NCBI GenBank assembly: GCA_050946935.1
Contig: JBMNVR010000017.1
Span: forward strand, 1 to 42,909
Reading direction: 5' to 3'
From: UQRS01 sp050946935
GTDB taxonomy: Bacteria > Bacillota > Clostridia > Oscillospirales > Acutalibacteraceae
Length of the DNA stretch: 42,909 nucleotides
Shown: in pieces, positions 16,018 through 23,777 of the stretch
How the letters are laid out: the number at the start of each line of letters is the position of its first letter
Numbering within the stretch: position 1 is the first letter of the stretch
Program-made: the position numbers and the translations under genes
Notes under the pieces: generated by a model
What the model was told of the DNA's origin: nothing
Databases searched by the model: none
The model's input: the letters and a program-made list of their open reading frames with translations, nothing else

Positions 16018-16048
16018 GGAGCGGTTGCTAACACATAGCAACCGCTCC
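16018..16048 (-). terminator. intrinsic terminator between rpsU and yqeG
   Basis: A perfect 13-bp stem GGAGCGGTTGCTA (16018-16030) / TAGCAACCGCTCC (16036-16048) with a 5-base loop. On the minus strand it is followed by TTATCTTTATT. It ends rpsU transcription, probably partially. Confidence 0.75.
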
Positions 16049-16079
16049 GGCAAAAAACAAAATCCAAGTACGAAGCACC

Positions 16080-16256
16080 TTAGCGGTATTTGCGCTTACG
16101 GGCTGCTTCAGATTTCTTTTTGCGTTTTACAGAAGGCTTTTCGTAATGCTCTCTCTTCCGCACCTCCTGAATCACGCCGTCACGGGCAGTCTGCCGCTTA
16201 AAGCGTCGAAGTGCGTTGTCAAGAGATTCATTCTCCTTAATGCGAACCTGGCTCAT
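16080..16256 (-). CDS. rpsU: 30S ribosomal protein S21
   Basis: A 58-residue, strongly basic protein beginning MSQVRIKENESLDNALRRFK and ending AARKRKYR, a clear bS21. The Arg/Lys-rich C terminus and length are typical. ATG 16256 is preceded by GGAGGGAGGG. It is monocistronic or nearly so, with its own consensus promoter and a terminator directly downstream. Confidence 0.97.
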   Translation of the reverse strand: MSQVRIKENESLDNALRRFKRQTARDGVIQEVRKREHYEKPSVKRKKKSEAARKRKYR

Positions 16257-16328
16257 GTATGCTCACCCTCCCTCCGTAAAACTACAGAGAATCCGTAAAA
16301 TCACAGAGAAACTGTAACTGTAGAGATT

Positions 16329-16358
16329 ATTATACAGTATAAACCTTGATTTTGTCAA
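16329..16358 (-). promoter_or_regulatory. consensus sigma-A promoter of rpsU
   Basis: Minus-strand TTGACA (16353-16358), 18-base spacer, TATAAT (16329-16334). The -35 box lies inside the small inverted repeat CCTTGA/TCAAGG (16344-16360), directly after the leuS stop. Confidence 0.85.
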
Positions 16359-16370
16359 GGCCATTCTGCA

Positions 16371-18776
16371 TTATTTTGCGACAATATTGACCAGCTTGCC
16401 GGGCACATACAGTTCTTTAACGATCTGCTTGCCCGAAAGCTCGGCCGCGACCTTTTCGTTTCCCTTCGCGAGGGAGAGGACGTCCGCCGCCGCCGCGTCG
16501 GCCGGAATCATCAGACGGGCGCGTATCTTACCGCAAATCTGCACGGCGATTTCCACCTCCGTCACACGGCACTTGTCCTCATCAAACTTGGGCCAAGCCG
16601 CCTCGTTCAGCATGCCGCCGAAGGAGAGGCGTTCCCACATTTCCTCCGTCATGTGGGGCGCGAAGGGGTTCAGCAGCAACAGGAAGGTGCGCAGCTCTCC
16701 CCTTGTAACGCTGCCGGTGTCGGTCACGGTGTTCAGCAGAGCCATCAGCGCCGCGATCGCCGTGTTGCTCTTCAAGCCCTCGATATCCTCCGACACCTTT
16801 TTGATCGCACGGTGAAAGTCCCCCTCGACCGCCGGGCGGTAGACGTCCCCGTCCGTGACGATATCCTGCAATCCCCACACCCGTTCGAGGAACCGCTTAC
16901 AGCCCTTGATGGAGTTGGAATTCCAGGGCGCCGCCTTCTCAAAATCGCCGATGAACATCTCATACAGACGCATGGTGTCGGCGCCGTAGTCACGCACGAT
17001 ATCATCCGGGTTGACGACGTTGCCGCGGGATTTGGACATTTTCTCCCCGTTCTCGCCCAGGATCATACCGTGGCTGGTGCGTTTGGCATACGGCTCGGGC
17101 GTGCCAACCGCTCCAATGTCATAGAGAAACTTGTGCCAGAACCGGCTGTACAGAAGATGCAGGGTCGTATGTTCCATCCCGCCATTGTACCAGTCGACCG
17201 GCATCCAGTAATCCAGCGCCTCTTTGGAAGCAAAGGCATCTTTGTTATGCGGATCACAGTAGCGCATGAAGTACCAGGAGGAACCGGCCCACTGCGGCAT
17301 GGTGTCGGTCTCCCGCCGGGCGGGGCCGCCGCAATGCGGACAGGTCGTGTTGACCCAGTCGGTCATGGCAGCCAGCGGAGACTCGCCCGTGTCGGTCGGC
17401 TCATAGGAATCGACCATTGGCAGCCGCAGCGGCAGCTCGCTTTCGGGCAGGGCGACAGCGCCGCATTTCTCGCAATGCACGATCGGAATCGGCTCTCCCC
17501 AATACCGCTGGCGGGAGAATACCCAGTCTCGCAGCTTATAATTGACCTTTCTCTCCCCGATGCCTTCCCTTTCCAGATGGTCGAGGATGGCGGCCTTGGC
17601 CTCCTCCACCGTCATGCCGTCGAGGAAGCCGGAGTTGACCATTGTTCCCGTCGCGCAGTCGGTAAAGGCCTCTTTCTCCACATTGCCGCCCGCGACAACC
17701 TCAATAATAGGCAAATCGAATTTTTTGGCAAATTCAAAATCGCGGGTATCGTGAGCAGGAACCGCCATAATGGCACCGGTACCATAGGAAACCAGCACAT
17801 AATCGGAAATAAAGATAGGTATGTTCCCGCCCGTTAAGGGATTGATCGCCTCGACTCCATCCAACCGGACGCCGGTTTTGTCCTTGGCAACCTCGGTCCG
17901 CTCAAAATCGGATTTCCGCGCCGCCTCGGCCTGATAGGCGCGGACCTCCTCCAGATTCGAGAGGCGGTCGGACCATTTATCGATCAACGGGTGCTCGGGT
18001 GAAACAACCATGTAGGTCGCGCCGAAAAGGGTATCCGGCCGGGTCGTGTAAATCTCCAGCTCGTCACCCAGCGTGGTGGCAAAGCGCACCTGTGCCCCCT
18101 CCGACCGGCCGATCCAGTTGCGCTGCTGGGTTTTGACCCGCTCGATATAATCGACCGTGCCAAGCCCCTCCAGCAGTTTTTCGGCATATTCGGTAATTTT
18201 CAGCATCCACTGACTCTTGACCTTGCGTACAACCTCGCTTCCGCAACGTTCACAGACGCCGCCGACAACCTCCTCATTCGCCAAGACGCATTTGCAGGAG
18301 GTACACCAGTTGACCGCCATCTCTTTTTTATAAGCCAGGCCCTTTTCAAACAGCTTCAGAAAAATCCACTGGGTCCACTTGTAATATGCCGGATCGGTGG
18401 TGTTGATCTCCCGGCTCCAGTCAAAGGAGAAACCGAGCGATTTGAGCTGCTTTTTAAAGTTGGCGATATTCTGCCCGGTCACAATCTCGGGATGGATGTG
18501 ATTCTTGATGGCGTAATTCTCGGTCGGGAGGCCGAAAGCATCCCATCCCATCGGGTAGAGGACATTGTACCCCTCCAGCCGGCGCTTCCGGCTGACGATG
18601 TCGAGCGCGGTATAAGAGCGCGGGTGCCCGACGTGCAGCCCCTGCCCGGAAGGGTAGGGAAATTCCACCAGCGCGTAGAATTTCGGAAGGGTGTAATCCT
18701 CCTTCGCGGCAAAGGTCTGCTTCTCGTCCCAGATGTTCTGCCACTTTTTTTCAATCTGCTTATAATCGTACTTCAC
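16371..18776 (-). CDS. leuS: leucine-tRNA ligase
   Basis: An 801-residue class I synthetase. The HIGH-type motif is PYPSGQGLHVGHPRS near residue 39. A Cys pair module CTSCKCVLANEEVV / CERCG follows near residue 160. The CP1 editing domain includes TTRPDTLFGATYMVVSPEH and GAIMAVPAHDTRDFEFA, retaining the Asp that anchors leucine clearance. KMSKS appears as GEKMSKSRGNVVNPDD, and an anticodon-binding domain with a C-terminal extension ends the protein. The start is GTG 18776 immediately after the rsfS stop (TAAGTG), with AGGGGG upstream. Editing residues look intact. Confidence 0.98.
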   Translation of the reverse strand: MKYDYKQIEKKWQNIWDEKQTFAAKEDYTLPKFYALVEFPYPSGQGLHVGHPRSYTALDIVSRKRRLEGYNVLYPMGWDAFGLPTENYAIKNHIHPEIVTGQNIANFKKQLKSLGFSFDWSREINTTDPAYYKWTQWIFLKLFEKGLAYKKEMAVNWCTSCKCVLANEEVVGGVCERCGSEVVRKVKSQWMLKITEYAEKLLEGLGTVDYIERVKTQQRNWIGRSEGAQVRFATTLGDELEIYTTRPDTLFGATYMVVSPEHPLIDKWSDRLSNLEEVRAYQAEAARKSDFERTEVAKDKTGVRLDGVEAINPLTGGNIPIFISDYVLVSYGTGAIMAVPAHDTRDFEFAKKFDLPIIEVVAGGNVEKEAFTDCATGTMVNSGFLDGMTVEEAKAAILDHLEREGIGERKVNYKLRDWVFSRQRYWGEPIPIVHCEKCGAVALPESELPLRLPMVDSYEPTDTGESPLAAMTDWVNTTCPHCGGPARRETDTMPQWAGSSWYFMRYCDPHNKDAFASKEALDYWMPVDWYNGGMEHTTLHLLYSRFWHKFLYDIGAVGTPEPYAKRTSHGMILGENGEKMSKSRGNVVNPDDIVRDYGADTMRLYEMFIGDFEKAAPWNSNSIKGCKRFLERVWGLQDIVTDGDVYRPAVEGDFHRAIKKVSEDIEGLKSNTAIAALMALLNTVTDTGSVTRGELRTFLLLLNPFAPHMTEEMWERLSFGGMLNEAAWPKFDEDKCRVTEVEIAVQICGKIRARLMIPADAAAADVLSLAKGNEKVAAELSGKQIVKELYVPGKLVNIVAK

Positions 18777-19148
18777 TTAAATTTCCCCCTGCGTTTCCGG
18801 CTCCAGCATGCCGGAGAGATCCATCTTTTCTCCGTCGTTCCAAACCCGCTCCAGTTGATAGAAGTCGCGGGATTTCCGATCAAAGACATTGACCACCACA
18901 TCGTGGTAGTCGAGCAAAATCCAGCCGGTGGTTTTTCCCTCGATATGATCCGGCTCCTCTCCCAAACGGGAGAGAACGTCCTCCACCTCGTCGGCCAAGG
19001 CGCGCACGTGGGTGGAAGAGGTCGCGGTCGCGATCACAAAATAATCGGCGAGAACGGTCAGGTCATCCACACGGACAGCCTCAATCTCCCGTCCTTTTTT
19101 TGCATCGAGAGCCTTTACCGCCGCTTCCAGCTTTTCAAACGATGTCAT
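18777..19148 (-). CDS. rsfS: ribosome silencing factor RsfS
   Basis: A 123-residue RsfS/Iojap/YbeB protein that binds L14 and blocks subunit joining under nutrient limitation. Seen are LADYFVIATATSSTHVRALA, GWILLDYHDVVVNVFDRKSR and FYQLERVWND. ATG 19148 has GGAG upstream. It lies in the conserved yhbY-nadD-yqeK-LCP-rsfS-leuS order of Firmicutes. Confidence 0.96.
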   Translation of the reverse strand: MTSFEKLEAAVKALDAKKGREIEAVRVDDLTVLADYFVIATATSSTHVRALADEVEDVLSRLGEEPDHIEGKTTGWILLDYHDVVVNVFDRKSRDFYQLERVWNDGEKMDLSGMLEPETQGEI

Positions 19149-19256
19149 AGATACTCCATTCCGCCGGCGTACCGGCCAAAACTCAAAATTACAGCCGCCG
19201 GCCCGGCCCAAATCCAAGACAGCCCGGCGGCCTGAACACGCGGGTTTTTCCGAGCT

Positions 19257-20456
19257 TTACTCGGCTGTGGAGGAGGTTCCCCCGGTCGTGGCGTCGGTCA
19301 GAACATCGGTCGTGCCGCCAATCTGCCCAAGGGTGCCGCCGTCTGTCACGACGCTGCCGGTATCCGACTCGCCCAGGATCTTGTGCAGCTCAGGAATGCT
19401 GATACTGCCAGCCATAAGCTGCGTGCCATAAGGATTGAAATACTCGTTGAACATGGAGACATAGTCATCCTTGCGCACCGAGAAATACGAAAGAGCCACA
19501 TTTCCGTTGATCCGACCGGCATTATAGTTGCTGAACTGGCCCGGCACGCTCTTGACGATCATATTCTCCATATCAATCTGCTGCACCTCTTTGGCATAGG
19601 CCAGCATCTCACTGATCGACATGCTGGTGGTCACCTGATCGTAGCAGCTGGTCGCGATCTTGAGCATTTCGCCAAGGTTCATCGCCTTCAGCTTCTTTGC
19701 AACCGCGGCGTAAAATACCCGCTGCTGCTGGATCCGGCTGATGTCGCCGAGACCGTATCCGGTCTCTCCCGGCAGGGTCTGGTAACGCTTGCGGACAAAG
19801 CCCTCCGCCATCCAGCCGTTGAGGAGCACCTCGCCCGGGCCGATAACCGTCGCCGTGCCTTCCTCGTGATTTTCAATCCGGATGCCGGTCTCCTGTTCGA
19901 TATTGATGGTCACGCCGCCCATCGCGTCGATCACATTCCGGAAGCCCTCCAGCGTGAAAATAACATAGTGATCCAGCGGAATGCCGAAGCAACTGTAGAT
20001 TCGGCGGCGCAGGGCATTGATCTTGGACTCGCCCTCGCGCGGGTTGTTGTAAACCGCATTGATTTTACAGGTAGGCACATCGGTGCCGATGAAGGTATCA
20101 CGCGGAATCTGCAAAAGGCTCATGGTATTGCGCTCGTGGTCGATGCAGGCTACCAGAACAATGTCGGTCAGTGACTCGCTTTTATCCAGGCCGACCACCA
20201 AAACATAGGAAACGTCGGTGTGTTCGCTGAAAACCAATTCTTCCAGATTCTCTCCGGTTTCCTTCTCGGTCTCATCCAGCGGGCGCATGCCAAGCACAAC
20301 CGTCGCGCTCAGCATCAAAATGGAAAAGACCAGCACAAGCGAGGCCACCACATTGATAATAATACGTGCCTTGTTCCGGCGCTTTTTCCGTCGCGGCCGC
20401 CGGACGTTGCTGGCTGAGTACAGATCCACCATGTTGTCATCGCTTCTTCTCGCCAT
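19257..20456 (-). CDS. LytR-CpsA-Psr (LCP) family cell-wall ligase
   Basis: A 399-residue membrane-anchored protein. The basic N terminus (RRPRRKKRRNKAR) leads into one transmembrane helix at about 31-56, then an extracytoplasmic LCP domain. Key segments are VLVVGLDKSESLTDIVLVAC, MSLLQIPRDTFIG with the conserved Arg, and LGDISRIQQQRVFYAAV with the DxxRxxRQQ-like helix. LCP proteins attach teichoic acids or other polymers to peptidoglycan from undecaprenyl carriers. The Gly/Thr-rich C-terminal tail is low complexity. The start is ATG 20456. It sits between yqeK and rsfS as in other Firmicutes. Confidence 0.93.
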   Translation of the reverse strand: MARRSDDNMVDLYSASNVRRPRRKKRRNKARIIINVVASLVLVFSILMLSATVVLGMRPLDETEKETGENLEELVFSEHTDVSYVLVVGLDKSESLTDIVLVACIDHERNTMSLLQIPRDTFIGTDVPTCKINAVYNNPREGESKINALRRRIYSCFGIPLDHYVIFTLEGFRNVIDAMGGVTINIEQETGIRIENHEEGTATVIGPGEVLLNGWMAEGFVRKRYQTLPGETGYGLGDISRIQQQRVFYAAVAKKLKAMNLGEMLKIATSCYDQVTTSMSISEMLAYAKEVQQIDMENMIVKSVPGQFSNYNAGRINGNVALSYFSVRKDDYVSMFNEYFNPYGTQLMAGSISIPELHKILGESDTGSVVTDGGTLGQIGGTTDVLTDATTGGTSSTAE

Positions 20457-20550
20457 TTTGTGACCAGTCCTTTCTTTTTACAGGAACCAAAACCCCTCTT
20501 TATCCCAATCCACAAAGTTCGATACAGACAAAAACGCCAGGGAAGCACCC

Positions 20551-21123
20551 TTACGGCTTTCGTCTTTCCAGCATCTGCTGGTTGTATGCCTCCACCGTGT
20601 CGGGGTGGATCGCCCGGTGCTCCTCCGCAAGGTCGGTGATGGTAAAAATCAACGCAATCTCCATCCCCGCTTCCAGAGAACGGTCGACCGTCCTTCGCAT
20701 ATCCTTCGCCCCGGGATAATCCCGGTCGGCCGAGGTATAATCGGCCAGGTAGATAATCTTTTCCAAAAGGGACATGCCCGCCCGCGCGGTGGTATGATAC
20801 CGAACCGCATCGAGTACCTCTCGATCGGCGATGCCAAGCTCCCCCTGCAAAAGGGCGGCGCCGGCCATCGCGTGCCAAAGCTTGGGGGCGGATTTTTCAA
20901 GATTACTTAATAGTATACCAAATCTGTCCATGGTTTGCAATAGGCTTTCGGCACTGTCATTTTTACAAATATCGTGCAGCAGTCCGGCAAGATACGCCTT
21001 CTCCCGATCGGCACCGTATTTTTCCGCCAGATGCACCGCCTGCGCCGCCACCGCGAGAGAATGGGCATATCGTTCGGGCTTCAGCCGCGCTTTCAGCAAT
21101 CGTTTGTATTCCGCGTCGGTCAT
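20551..21123 (-). CDS. yqeK: YqeK-family HD-domain diadenosine tetraphosphatase
   Basis: A 190-residue HD phosphohydrolase. Ligands are RYAHSLAVAAQAV near residue 18, LAGLLHDICKND near residue 46, and HAMAGAALL plus VRYHTTARAGMS further on. YqeK hydrolyses Ap4A symmetrically to ADP. ATG 21123 is preceded by AAAGGAG; the ORF could extend to 21144 but without a binding site. It overlaps no neighbour and starts 14 bases before the nadD stop. Confidence 0.94.
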   Translation of the reverse strand: MTDAEYKRLLKARLKPERYAHSLAVAAQAVHLAEKYGADREKAYLAGLLHDICKNDSAESLLQTMDRFGILLSNLEKSAPKLWHAMAGAALLQGELGIADREVLDAVRYHTTARAGMSLLEKIIYLADYTSADRDYPGAKDMRRTVDRSLEAGMEIALIFTITDLAEEHRAIHPDTVEAYNQQMLERRKP

Positions 21124-21136
21124 TTTCCGCGCTCCT

Positions 21137-21733
21137 TTATACATACAGCTTGTTTTTTACAATATACGCGGCCACCGCATCGGGCACCAGATCATGAATC
21201 GGCTGCCCCGCACGCACCCGCGCACGGATGTCGGTGGAGGAAATTCCATCGGGCGGCAGCGAAAACAAAGAGAGCTGTCCCCCGTCGGCCGCAATCTGCC
21301 GGCCGACGTCGGCAAACCGATCGTCCTGCGTGCCCGCCCTTGTCACGGCGAGGATGCGGCAGAGCAGCAAAATCTCCTCATACCGCCGCCAGTCCTTCAG
21401 AGTGACCAGCATATCCGCGCCCATGGTCAGGTAAATTTCGCACGCGCCGTATTCCTCATGCAGCGCGAGAAGAGTATCCACCGTATAGCTTTTACCCCCG
21501 CGTACAAGTTCCATATCCGACGCCTTGGCCCCGATTTCGTCCGCGCAGAGGGCGCACATATTGTACCGATCCCGCGCAGAAGCCAGTCCTTCCGCCGATT
21601 TGTGGGGCGGCGCCAGGGTCGGCATCATCAGCAAAAGGTCGGCGCCGACCTCCTCTCCGGCGGCGCGCAGCAGGCGCAGATGGCCGTTGTGGGGAGGGTT
21701 AAAGGAGCCGCCCAGCATCACGATTTTTTTCAT
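21137..21733 (-). CDS. nadD: nicotinate-nucleotide adenylyltransferase
   Basis: A 198-residue nucleotidyltransferase making NaAD from NaMN and ATP. The GGSFNPPHNGHL motif (residues 8-19) and C-terminal SLPPDGISSTDIRARVRAG are diagnostic. ATG 21733 lies 2 bases beyond the yhbY stop and has no clear binding site of its own, suggesting translation coupled to yhbY. The last 14 bases before yqeK contain that gene's Shine-Dalgarno. Confidence 0.96.
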   Translation of the reverse strand: MKKIVMLGGSFNPPHNGHLRLLRAAGEEVGADLLLMMPTLAPPHKSAEGLASARDRYNMCALCADEIGAKASDMELVRGGKSYTVDTLLALHEEYGACEIYLTMGADMLVTLKDWRRYEEILLLCRILAVTRAGTQDDRFADVGRQIAADGGQLSLFSLPPDGISSTDIRARVRAGQPIHDLVPDAVAAYIVKNKLYV

Positions 21734-21737
21734 GATC

Positions 21738-22031
21738 TTATTTGACCAGAACAATGGCCGGGTTTTCCTCGCTCGGGCGATAGAGCACGAACTTCGACCC
21801 GATGACCTGTACCACGTCAGCGCCCACCTCGGCCGCAATCTCCCGGCCGAGCTCTTTTGCATTCTGCGGCGCCGTTTCCAGCACCCGGGCCTTGATTAGT
21901 TCCCGCGCCTCCAGCGCTTCGCTGATATTGCGGACAAGCGCATCGCTTTTGCCCCCCTTGCCGATTTGAAAAATGGTGTCCAGCCCGTTCGCCATCCCGC
22001 GAAGCTGGGCCCGTTGTCTGCTGTTCAACAT
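21738..22031 (-). CDS. yhbY: YhbY-type CRM-domain RNA-binding protein
   Basis: A 97-residue single CRM domain. RAQLRGMANGLDTIFQIGKG has the GxxG-type loop and the basic first helix, and LIKARVLETAPQNAKELGRE follows. YhbY associates with pre-50S particles. It is in its usual place ahead of nadD; obgE and rpmA, frequent upstream partners, are not in this window. Confidence 0.94.
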   Translation of the reverse strand: MLNSRQRAQLRGMANGLDTIFQIGKGGKSDALVRNISEALEARELIKARVLETAPQNAKELGREIAAEVGADVVQVIGSKFVLYRPSEENPAIVLVK

Positions 22032-22158
22032 GGTTTTTGATCCATACCTTTCTTTTTTCTCGGTATCGGGCGGCTGAGCCGTTCACAAAATACTGAGGCC
22101 ACTCCGCGCCCGACGACCCGATCCTTACAAATTGTATTTTTTCCAAAAAAGACGGCTT

Positions 22159-22758
22159 TTACGCCTCCGTGATTTTAAACGCTTTCAGTTTATCCGAAAG
22201 CGCAGCAAGCGCCCGGCCGCGATGGCTGATCGCGTCCTTTTCCGCCGCCGTCAGCTCGGCAAAGCTTTTGTCTCCGACGTAAAAAAGCGGGTCGTAGCCA
22301 AAGCCGCCCTCGCCTCTCTCCTCAAAGCCGATCCGGCCGGAGCAGCGGCCCTCCACCGTAAACTCCCGCCCGTCGGGAAACACGACAGCCACCGCACTGA
22401 CAAAATGGGCGGTGCGTTTCTCCTCCGGCAGGCCGGCGAGGTTTTGCAGCAGCAGGGTGTTGTTGGCTTTATCGTCGCCATGCGCCCCCGCATATCGGGC
22501 GGAGTAAACGCCTGGCGCGCCGTCCAGCGCGTCGACGCAGAGGCCGGAATCATCCGCCACCGCCGGCAAACCGCTGATCCCGGCCACCGACCGGGCCTTG
22601 AGCAGAGCGTTTTCGGCAAAGGTGACGCCGGTCTCCTCCACCTCGGGAAATTGGAAATCGGTCTCTTCCTCGCAGACGGCGTCAACGCCGAGCGGGGCGA
22701 GTATCCGGCGCAGCTCGGCCAGCTTCTTCCGGTTTTTTGTGGCGATGATAAAGGTCAT
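22159..22758 (-). CDS. rdgB: XTP/dITP diphosphatase (RdgB/HAM1)
   Basis: A 199-residue house-cleaning pyrophosphatase hydrolysing XTP, ITP and dITP. Motifs are IIATKNRKKLAELRRIL, TFAENALLKA, VADDSGLCVDAL, GEGGFGYDPLFY and SHRGRALAAL. The start is ATG 22758 with AAGGA upstream. Together with the hypoxanthine glycosylase at 3.3-3.8 kb it provides both pool cleaning and repair of deaminated purines. Confidence 0.96.
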   Translation of the reverse strand: MTFIIATKNRKKLAELRRILAPLGVDAVCEEETDFQFPEVEETGVTFAENALLKARSVAGISGLPAVADDSGLCVDALDGAPGVYSARYAGAHGDDKANNTLLLQNLAGLPEEKRTAHFVSAVAVVFPDGREFTVEGRCSGRIGFEERGEGGFGYDPLFYVGDKSFAELTAAEKDAISHRGRALAALSDKLKAFKITEA

Positions 22759-22803
22759 GCGTACTTCATCCTTCCTTTTGGTCTTTCCGTTACATCGTAC
22801 AAA

Positions 22804-23730
22804 TCAGAGTTGGGTTTCCTCACTCTTGCGGAACATGGCGCGGGCAAAATCATCCGGGTCGAAGGGCTGCAGATCGTCGATCTGCTCTCCCACGCCGATC
22901 AGCTTAACCGGGATTCCCAACTCGTCGTAGATCGAGAGAACCACGCCTCCCCGGGCCGTGCCGTCCAGCTTGGTCAGCACAATACCGGTGATGTCGGCGG
23001 CGGTCTTGAACTCCCGCGCCTGGTTCACGGCATTCTGCCCGGTCGTCGCGTCAAGCACCAGCAGCGTCTCGACCGAAGCGTCGGGCAACTCCCGATGAAT
23101 AATGCGAGAGATTTTGGCCAGTTCCTCCATCAAATTCTTCTTATTATGCAACCGGCCGGCCGTATCGCAGAGAATGACGTCCGCCCCCCGCGCTCTGGCT
23201 GCGGCGATAGTGTCGAACACAACCGAAGCCGGGTCGCCCCCCTCGCTGCCGCGGATCATCTCCACCCCCGCGCGCTCGGCCCAAACACCAAGCTGCTCAA
23301 TCGCGGCGGCCCGGAAGGTGTCGGCCGCGCCCAGGATGACCCGCTTGCCATCCGCTTTAAGAGAGGCGGCCAGCTTCCCGATGGTGGTGGTTTTGCCGGC
23401 GCCGTTGACCCCGATCACCAGAATAACAGAGGGCTGAGTGTCCAACCGCAGTCCCTCGCTCCCGGCCAGGAGGGCGGCCACCTTTTCCTCCAGCAGAGTC
23501 TTGATGGAGGCCGGATCCTCAATTTTTTGGAGTTTGACCTCCTCACGCAGCTCGTCGCAGAGCTTTCGCGCCGTGGCCACGCCGATGTCCGACATGACCA
23601 GAATCTCCTCCAGCTCCTCGAACAGCTCCTCGTCCACCTTGCGGAAACCGGCCAGCATGCCGGAAACCGCGTTATTCAGCGAGTCGCGGGTCTTTTTTAG
23701 CCCCTCGCTGATTTTACTGAAAAATCCCAT
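22804..23730 (-). CDS. ftsY: signal recognition particle receptor FtsY
   Basis: A 308-residue SRP-type GTPase, docking ribosome-SRP complexes at the membrane. It has a short N domain (LFEELEEILVMSDIGVATA), G1 GVNGAGKTTTIGKLA near residue 108, DTFRAAAIEQLGVWAER, G3 DTAGRLHNKKNLM, and G4 TKLDGTARGG. The acidic A domain is almost absent, as in many Firmicutes. ATG 23730 follows AAGGAGGAG. It starts 48 bases after smc, the classical Firmicute rnc-smc-ftsY order. Confidence 0.97.
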   Translation of the reverse strand: MGFFSKISEGLKKTRDSLNNAVSGMLAGFRKVDEELFEELEEILVMSDIGVATARKLCDELREEVKLQKIEDPASIKTLLEEKVAALLAGSEGLRLDTQPSVILVIGVNGAGKTTTIGKLAASLKADGKRVILGAADTFRAAAIEQLGVWAERAGVEMIRGSEGGDPASVVFDTIAAARARGADVILCDTAGRLHNKKNLMEELAKISRIIHRELPDASVETLLVLDATTGQNAVNQAREFKTAADITGIVLTKLDGTARGGVVLSIYDELGIPVKLIGVGEQIDDLQPFDPDDFARAMFRKSEETQL

Positions 23731-23777
23731 TGACGCTCCTCCTTCTCACTCGTGCGAAAATCCTCCCTGCCCCGCGC

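Noticed and set aside
20366..20719. Plus-strand open frame opposite the LCP/yqeK junction
   Set aside because: No binding site; Ser/Pro/Arg-rich translation antisense to intact genes.
22132..23700. Plus-strand open frame opposite rdgB and ftsY
   Set aside because: Covers two well-supported minus-strand genes and their spacer; no start signal and no domain.
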